Below are positions 8,201 to 18,555 of a DNA stretch of 18,555 bases, piece after piece (position 1 is the first letter of the stretch; each line of letters starts with the position of its first letter). The position numbers and the translations under genes are program-made. The notes beneath the pieces are model-generated. The model was not told where the DNA came from and did not search any database. It was given only the letters and a program-made list of their open reading frames with translations. The stretch comes from Ectocarpus siliculosus (lineage: Eukaryota; Sar; Phaeophyceae; Ectocarpales; Ectocarpaceae), in the NCBI GenBank assembly GCA_000310025.1, contig FN649758.1:3929770-3948324 (forward strand). The letters run 5' to 3'.

Positions 8201-10170
8201 AAGCTACTCGCGTCCGTTCGAGCACACAACCGTCGGCTGGTTAAGCAATTCCCTGCGGGCCTGTGCGGGTGGCGCGTTTTCGTTGGCACGGCCGCTGGTT
8301 TGTGAAAGTTTGTGTTTTCACCAACGACGGCCGGTGGCGCAAAAAATAGACGTGAAAATGAAAAAGCAGAGCCAAAATGGTGCCCTCGTGTGCTGTATCG
8401 AACACCAAGCGATACTGCGCAAGTAAACCACACGGGGTTTCGAGAGGGAAAGTGGAGAAAAACGCTGAGGGGTGCATAGGTGGCGGCCAAGCGCAGCGGG
8501 GGCAGGTATTAACCTTGCTTGTGTATCCGTTAAAACGTGGGCACCCATCTAAACCCTGCTTTGTTCACCGTGTGGCACAAACCGCGAAAGACAAGATGGT
8601 AGGATGCGGGTACGATTGAGACTGCAGGCGACGAAAAAAAAAAAAAGGCAGTGACAAAAAAAGAAAAGCGTGGGAGAGAAGGCAAGAAGGCAAGCGTGAG
8701 AGGGGTTCGCGTGTGTTCAGAATTTTGCTTTTTCGCGAGGGAAGCTGCGTGTGCAGCAACAGAAAAAGATCTCTCGATCTGGCATAAAACGTTGCTGAAT
8801 TCCTTGCTCTTCGGCATCAGGGAAGGATAACGCATAGGCGCCTCACCTCTCTCTGTCCGGACCTTCATGACACGACTGAGCTGCTTGCTGTTCCGGCATA
8901 AGTGAAGGATGAAATATCGGTGCCTCTCATGGTTGTCGCAGGGCGGTCGAAAGGAGCCTTTGGTTCACTGTACATGTACCGCCCCCCAGTTCGTGCTTAA
9001 CGTGACTGAATTGTTTGTTGGACCCCCTTCTGCGCGGCCGTAAAGACCTCCTCCATGCTTCCCTTGTATACGCATTTATTGTTTTCGTTCGAATTGCCTT
9101 GATTAATATTTCTGTGGCCTACGGAGGGAGACATCCCCCGTATTTTGCTCGGCATCAAGGAAGGGTGATGTGTATCGGCGCCTCACCTCTCTCGGTTCGG
9201 GCCTAACATGGCCCTGCTGAGCTTGTGCTTGGCCTCGTCGGAAGTCACCACGATGCACTCGTACGGCTGGATGTTGAACCCGGAGGGGGCTCGCAAGACT
9301 AGTGCCAACACCTTCCGGGAAAAGACAACAAAGCGCGCGGAGACAAGGCACTAAAAAAATGAAGGCGAGAGACCCTTCTATGAAGAAAAAAGTTTGTAAC
9401 ACCCTGTGCGAAGGGAGCACACTGCTAAGGCCAAAAACTTGACAAGTACATTCCAACCTTCAGCGAGCTACAGACGCAGAGCATCAGACAAAAAAGGGCA
9501 CGGTCGACAAGATGAAGGAAATCGAGCTGAGCTTGTGGCTCACGGCATTAACTAGAGAAGTATTGTAAACATTTTGCTGAATGTAGCCACAGCGGTGTAG
9601 CGACACCGAATCATGCCAAGCAGGCAAACCACAAGAAGAGAGCACTCCCACGGGAGGAGTAGAGTTTTCAACCACCCCACAGCGATCGACACCCCTCTCG
9701 AGCACAAACAGGCGTTGTTTCCATACCAAAGCTGGGTATGGTACTGCCGTAAATATTGGACGCCCGCGAGTACATATTTTCCTAGAGAGAGTATTTGTTC
9801 GAGTGTACCCCGGGTCTGGGGGCTTACTGTAGGAGGGCGGGCGGGAGGATCAAGCAAGGCGCATCACCTTCTTCAAGACGTCGTCCGGCACCGGTCGTCG
9901 TCGGTCGAAGTGCTTCGTAGAGCGACGGGCGAGGGTCACCCTCTCGAACGCTTCCGCATCGCTGTCGGCAGCGGCGAGCGGTGCTACTGCTGCTGCTGCT
10001 GCTGCCGTCGACGCTTGCGGCAGCCCCGTGGGTGGCCCCGCTCTCGGTCCAGAGGCTCGCGGCGCTGCTGCGGCGGGCGGCGTGAAGTAGGAGCTGGAGT
10101 AGCCCGGGATCGACAGGAAAACGCACGCCCGTATGACGAAGAACAGCTGCATTCTCCTGGCGCCCACCAT
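5258..10170 (-). CDS. Nitroreductase-family FMN oxidoreductase, six exons
   Basis: Exons are 10170-9868, 9311-9187, 7934-7863, 7080-6864, 6143-5977 and 5327-5258, giving about 317 residues. All junction phases agree. FMN-binding landmarks of the family appear in order: RRSTKHFDRRRPV (82-94), RAPSGFNIQPY (108-118), ATVVFASDL in exon 3, and LLLAATSHGLATCPMEGFD (241-259). The end, RFPPEEVLHREEFG, resembles the usual basic-hydrophobic tail of the family. Exon 4 is the variable mid-domain. The family reduces nitro or quinone-like compounds, or acts as a dehydrogenase, with FMN and NAD(P)H; the substrate here is unknown. The N-terminus has a hydrophobic leader (MQLFFVIRACVFLSIPG), then SSSYFTPP and an Ala-rich linker, suggesting entry to the secretory route or a complex plastid. 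Other starts are 10221 and 10152. Retaining the last intron would stop translation right after exon 5 (TAG at 5975-5973). Confidence 0.88.
7068..7358 (-). repeat. Three tandem diverged copies of the exon 4 acceptor region
   Basis: The true intron 3/exon 4 border (CTCCTCCAG then exon at 7080) is followed on the plus strand by a second copy at about 7141-7250 and a third at about 7273-7340. Each keeps the CCTCCAG acceptor, a few exon-like bases and the GAAATAAACAGC intron segment. Copy two (exon-like start at 7155) has the same phase as the true acceptor and stays open for the 75 bases between them. Copy three meets a TAG five codons in. Confidence 0.8.
7176..7247. repeat. 18-bp minisatellite, four units
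   Basis: The unit GAAATAAACAGCTCTTCG occurs three times without change (7176-7193, 7194-7211, 7212-7229). A fourth copy (7230-7247) diverges only in its last bases. It lies inside the second acceptor-region copy in intron 3 of the nitroreductase gene. Units are contiguous without spacers, so it is not a CRISPR array. Confidence 0.95.
7790..7816. other. Perfect 10-bp hairpin in nitroreductase intron 3
   Basis: AGACTCCCCC (7790-7799) pairs perfectly with GGGGGAGTCT (7807-7816) across a 7-base loop. In the transcript it begins about 46 bases downstream of the exon 3 donor (7862). There is no T run after it on either strand, so it is not a bacterial-type terminator. It could affect splicing, or be a foldback from nearby repeat activity. 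Confidence 0.8.
8770..9240 (-). repeat. Tandem diverged copies of the exon 2 donor region
   Basis: The true exon 2 end and donor (…GAGAG|GTGAGGCGCC at 9187/9186) is followed in the intron by degenerate copies. One near 8884-9020 lost its donor and gained an insertion. One at about 8803-8900 keeps GAGAG|GTGAGGCGCC intact (exon-like end at 8847) plus a coding-like LSRVM matching LSRAM of the real exon. A partial one lies near 8770-8815. They share the tail pattern CCTTCC-TGATGCCG. The period is roughly 80-120 bp. Confidence 0.78.
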
Positions 10171-12908
10171 GTGGCACGACGAAGTATGTCGCAAGGGTCG
10201 CCTGGCGGGGTGAGGGGGCAAGGGGGGGTTGGAGAACGTTGCCTATGACTGACAGTTCTTGTCGAAACCGCCGGTTTGGCGAAAAAGAGAGAGAGCGGGG
10301 GGCGGGAGTCAGCCGACCACGCCTGTTGTGGTCGAAAAAAAGAAAAACGTCAACGTCAAACTCCCGTTTGTTTGTTTTTGAGTACTTTGGGCAGACTGGC
10401 TGCATCGCAGACGCCACGCGTTCAAAGGCTCTAGAAATAAGTGCAGCTACCAGGAGGGGTCTACCGACTACACTGCAGCAAGCAGCAACCACCCCATGCC
10501 CATTTTTTGAACATGCGCGGCAATTCTCTCGAATTTCGCACGAGAACATCCCAGCACCAGGGCTACTTGAAAATGGACACACACCTCACCCACGAACAGA
10601 TAAACCCACAGGCCAAGCCGAAAACGTTGGTATTGCTGAAACGGTGTCCTGAACCTGCCACAAGACCTGGACAACATAGTCCGTTCCCATCACGTGCACA
10701 CCGCACAGAGTAGTGTGAGTGTTGCTGAAGTGGTGCACCGACTCGTTACTACCCTCCGTCCCTGCCGTTATTTAAAGTACATTGATTAAAACCTCTCGGT
10801 GCGTCGATACTCGTGCAGAGGTTGACGAGCACATGTGTGCACAGAGAGCAGCATAAATTGATTTATACGTACACAGGCACCGAGAAGCCGAGAAGAAGGC
10901 GCTCCCTTGAACAATAACTCGGTGACCGCATGACGCGGTGCAACTCGGCAGAGAGCACCATACAAGTAGCATGCAGCTCTTACTCTTTACATATGCAGGT
11001 TACCTCGTTGGATGTGCTCCGCGTCACTACCCTTACCTGTATCAATCGGCCACCAAGCGCATTAGGTGCCAGCAGATATCTTGTGTGGCAGGTTCCTCCA
11101 GGACGTCGCTGCTGCTCGGGTCTGACGTTCCACGGCAGACATGAAACTTCTTTCCGGGGGCTCCGTCATTTCTTAGCCCCCCGCCTCGGGACTGTCAAAT
11201 TTGGCAGTCTAAAACCAAGTAGCATACAAGCACATTTTCGATTATTCGATGGGTATCAAGTTCTAATTTGTCGGTCATTGCTGTCTTTGGTGTTACTCCT
11301 GTGCCATCACAATCAGTCCTCATTGGTCAACCGAGTAACTACTCTTCCCGCCTGCTGCGAAGCACGCAGTTGCTCGCACACGCGACATAGATAGGAAGTG
11401 TACCTTGCAAAATGGGTGTACCAGGAGCGTTCGCTGTAACGCTCTTCGCTCTCTCTTGTAGTGTAGAGGGGGGTGCCTTTGCAGCACACATTTACTCCAG
11501 AACAAAGTGGGTGACAATTTATTGTGGAAAACTTCCTTTCTAGTCTAGTATGATGCAGCAGACACATGAATCCGCCTAGTGAGTGAAAAGACAGTTAGCC
11601 CTGCGCCTGACGCCTGACCCCCCTTTTTGGTGTATGCGCGTGGTCAGGCTTTTGGTCGAAACGTCACAACAAAAAAAGTTTTTCCGCTTTTGCGGCCAAA
11701 AACCAGGTTTTGTTTTGACTTTGTATTAAACAGCGGGAGGGAATTCCTCGATGCCACCAACGAGCTGGCTCTTGCGGTTCAGTACACACCCCTGAACAGG
11801 ACATATCTACAGATTCATCGGCAGGGCAAAATAACAGTAAAAACTAAAAACAAAATCACCATCGTATTGGGACCTCTCGGGGCTATCCACATTCATATAT
11901 TTGTGTGTCAAGCATCCGACAATGGATTCGTTGTGTCATATTAAGAAAAAAATACAAACAAAAATAAGTTTGGCAATCCTACTCTGAATATAGAGGTTTC
12001 GGCCTTCCCTAGACTGTTTCGGAAACTGCAACAATGAATCGTGGTACTTCATTTTGTGGCAGAGGTAAGCGCATCACCTCCGGGAATCTTGATTGTGCGA
12101 TATTGGGGGGGACACAGATAGATGAATAGTAGGTTCCGTCGACGCTTGCATGATGAACAGGGTCCAGCGATCATTTTCCGTATCGATTTGTGGAGACAGA
12201 CGCGGTCGCACAGAGCTCTTAAAAATAGCACCCTTGGATAGTGGAGAGTCTACTCAAATGAATATTCCGGTGTGGTCTTGGGAGAAATCGGAACCATTGA
12301 CCAAACGACGCACATTTTTTTCCTCTCGGTTTCGACATAAGAAAACAACGAATCAACCCATCATCTTCCCAACGTGCAGGCAGCATCACGATTGAATGAT
12401 GACATCACTCCCGCAGCGGCCATCGCACACGGAGCAGAAGCTGCTATTTAACAACAACAATCATCGCACCATCATCTTTTTGCGCATCCACAATCGAATT
12501 GTGTGTCACGACACAATCAACGTTTTCGCTCTCTCGCGTGCAACCACTGCGTGCGGCGGCTAATATGCAAACTACCCTCTCCAGGAAGTAACCGCTCGCT
12601 CGCCCAACGGGCACAAAGCGCCCCCTCCGTGCTCCCATCTCCCGCAGTTGGGGAGACCGCTGTCGATATCAAAAAGAAACGCAAACCTCGCAACTGCAGT
12701 CACACGCTTCTTCTACAAGTTCCTCTCCACCGCAGGTGCGCACCTAAGATGGCGACAGACGGACAAGCAGCCTCTAGCCTGGACGGTCGATCTGCTTTGA
12801 CTTTTTTCTTTTCAAGTGGAGATGATGCGCGCACTACAGCAGACGGCTTGGTTGACGACTGCTACACAAGGTTACACCCCCGCACCACCACACATTTCTG
12901 CGTGTGCG

Positions 12909-12939
12909 TTTAAGGTGCAGGAGCATTTAAGGTGCAGGA
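12909..12939. repeat. Two-copy direct repeat, period 17
   Basis: TTTAAGGTGCAGGA occurs at 12909-12922 and again at 12926-12939. Only two copies are present, in the unassigned intergenic stretch, with no associated gene or structure. Confidence 0.8.
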
Positions 12940-13279
12940 ACCGGGGCACAAGAGCGACCCTATCGCTTGGTTTGCGTGCTAAGCCCGCCCCTTTGCGGGA
13001 AAACGCCTCCCTCTTGTATGCCTCCTCACATTCTACTACCCTAGCAGGGCCTCAGACGTTAGACAAAGCAGTCAGACGCGACGAAACGCTACACGAAACA
13101 CTAATGAGATGATTTTGTTTGACCCTCGATCTCACGTACGTGCAAGGTAAAGGTTGTGGGCCAACCTTGTGTGTAGGGGGGGTAACGTCTTCGCCTCCTC
13201 TTGCTACTGCCGTGCGAAGCGGCAATTCTCCATGCGAAAAACACAATACACAAGACATGACAAGATTGGGAGAGAGAGG

Positions 13280-13310
13280 CAGGCAGACAGACAGACAAAC
13301 AGACAGAGAC
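13280..13310. repeat. Short CAGA tetranucleotide tract
   Basis: About seven CAGA-type units with minor changes, of the same family as the larger tract at 1236-1371. It lies in the unassigned stretch downstream of the cullin gene. Confidence 0.8.
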
Positions 13311-14681
13311 TCTATCGAAAAGCCCTATCGGAAAGATGGAGGGAAAGAGACACTCACCACTCCAAAACACTCCCGTCTTACCACAGCACGCACACCGTAG
13401 ATACCACCGACAACGCTCAGCAACGGCTGCTTCCAGCAACACCCTGGCGAAACACTACGCGCGAACGCGTATGGCGCTATCAGACGGCAAGGGCGGATGA
13501 GAAACCCCGTAGGTCGTAATCGCGCAGACAACAAAAAAAATCCAAACGGAATGACGAGGCGAACGACGTGCCAACCACCTACAACCCCCCCGCCCCAAAA
13601 CATAAGGACGTTCGAGAAAAGGGAGCGCGGGGATTTGGGGGGCCAAAGAGAATGGTTTTGAAACGCCTGTACTGCCCTACCAGAAGACCAGACAGGGACA
13701 CGTCAAATCCGGGACACTGGAGAGAACCAAGAGGCGATAGAGCGCGGGACAGGAAGAGCTCGTGCATTTCCTAGCACGCAGAGCCACCAGCAGCCCCACG
13801 GGCATAACAATCCTCCGCTTCCGTCCCTCGCGATCTCCACTCCCAGCCTCCTTTGCGACGAAAGGACGCCCTACATGCCCCACCGCCCTTTGCCTGCGCC
13901 GCATCTAGTATGTTCTTCGCTGTCGCGACAACCACTCTACTCTTGTCTCCAACCACCCGGTGTCCCCTCCAATCCCTCGGAGGCTTTTTCTCCAGCGAAG
14001 ATTGACAACCCCATGCTGGGCGCGGCACCGCTCTCCCCTCCATTGTACCCATGTCGGGTGTCCTCCACTCCCAGTGCACAAAAACCCAGCTGTCCGTCAA
14101 GCCAAATAGTTGTAGGCACGTCTGTTCGGCGGGGTCGAGAACAATCGTAATGCATACGAAGAAAAGGGGGTGGGCACGCAGGTTACAACACGTATGAACA
14201 TAAGTGACACCACGAGCGATTGGCCAGTCAGCACGCAAAAGAGCAAAGACAATGGCAGCGGGTACCGCTGCGTGCGTGCAGAGGGGAGGCGAAAGGGAAT
14301 GGGCGGAAGAGTACTCCCAAACACTTCGCACGCCATCAGTCGAACGCATGAATAAAGTCTAACGACCCGATCCAAGTTTGAGCCACAATCAGCGACACCC
14401 ACCACCAACATCAACAAAACAAGGACTTCCCCTAAAACACAAAGCAATTGACGAATGTGGAGGCCGCAGAAGTATTCTATGCAAAACGTTTTAGAAGAGT
14501 CCTCCGTACTATTGAAAAAACAGGCCGTCGCGCACGAAAGCTCATGGAAAGAAGTTCGTAGTTCTCATTTTTGTCTTTACCTGTGTTGTGTTTTGTTGTT
14601 CTTTTTCCCCCCCTCTATACGAAGAAACATGCGCAAAAAAAAACACAAAAATACACACAAGACCCAAGCGACTCTCGAAAG

Positions 14682-18415
<3,734 letters not shown>

Positions 18416-18555
18416 CTGCAAAATAGAGAGATGGCGACGGGCACAGCAGTGTCAGCACCAATCAGCGGGGGGGGGGGTCGCGTTCGAACCTCCTAAAAAC
18501 CTCCCACAAACTTCCGGAACCTGGGGGGCCTGGGGGGCCTGGAAGGGGGGGGGGG
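18416..18555. other. Right-edge cullin intron with G runs
   Basis: The acceptor TTTTGCAG ends at 18416. Upstream of it on the minus strand no further exon is visible. The edge holds a G run near 18467 and two copies of CCTGGGGGG ahead of a terminal G run, which may mark an assembly-difficult spot. Confidence 0.6.

Larger units (their letters stand above)
10222..14681. other. 4.4-kb stretch with no recognised gene
   Basis: This lies between the nitroreductase 5' end and the cullin stop codon. It should hold the nitroreductase promoter and 5' UTR on the left and the cullin 3' UTR on the right. Open frames on both strands (longest 192 codons, minus strand 14349-13771) lack motifs I know and look like chance frames in GC-rich DNA. 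A short splice-like open stretch on the minus strand ends in ATACAG|GTAAGG near 11040, but no partner exon was found. Small repeats here are listed separately. Confidence 0.4.

Noticed and set aside
8635-8646. Poly-A run as a retrotransposon tail
   Set aside because: No target-site duplication, no reverse-transcriptase-like coding and no element boundary upstream. A simple A run in an intron.
9824-10582. 252-codon minus-strand open frame
   Set aside because: It overlaps nitroreductase exon 1 in another frame. The exon 1 frame carries the family motifs and correct splice phase; this one has none.
11040-11160. Possible minus-strand exon ending ATACAG|GTAAGG
   Set aside because: Open for about 30 codons with a good donor, but no acceptor, partner exon or recognisable protein family.
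13771-14349. 192-codon minus-strand open frame downstream of the cullin stop
   Set aside because: No motif recognised, composition like chance frames, and no splice site joining it to the cullin. Probably 3' UTR or intergenic.

Overview
The window is nuclear DNA of an intron-rich, moderately GC-rich eukaryote. The best guess is a brown alga (Ectocarpus-like stramenopile). The reasons are introns of about 0.25-1.25 kb with ordinary GT-AG borders, many CTG/CAG triplet tracts, C/G runs, wide gene spacing and a hydrophobic bipartite-looking leader on one enzyme. The taxon is inferred from gene style and was not tested by any search. There are no bacterial operons, rRNA, convincing tRNA, insertion sequences or CRISPR arrays.

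All three genes I can support lie on the minus strand, so they read right to left. (1) 18415 to 14682: the C-terminal half of a cullin, closest in motifs to cullin-3, in eight exons. Its 5' part lies beyond the right edge. (2) 10170 to 5258: a complete six-exon nitroreductase-family flavoenzyme of about 317 residues. Every exon phase agrees, and its tiny last exon (5327-5258) lies far downstream. (3) 2434 to 510: the first two exons of a low-complexity, probably organelle-directed protein with possible mTERF-like helical repeats. It continues beyond the left edge or into an exon I could not find.

The stretches between them (2435-4465 and about 10222-14681) hold only triplet tracts, short repeats and shadow reading frames, as far as I can see. 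They probably include long UTRs.

The most unusual content is inside the nitroreductase gene. Two introns carry tandem, diverged copies of the neighbouring splice junction. The exon 2 donor region is copied about three times at 8770-9040. The exon 4 acceptor region is copied twice at 7141-7358, and one of those copies would give an in-frame 25-residue insertion. Intron 3 also has a four-unit 18-bp minisatellite and a perfect 10-bp hairpin. Just past the stop codon is one arm of a 37-bp, 36/37-identical inverted repeat whose partner lies about 640 bp further downstream, so a long 3' UTR would fold back on itself. The three genes have no evident shared pathway: ubiquitin-ligase scaffold, flavin oxidoreductase and putative organelle protein.
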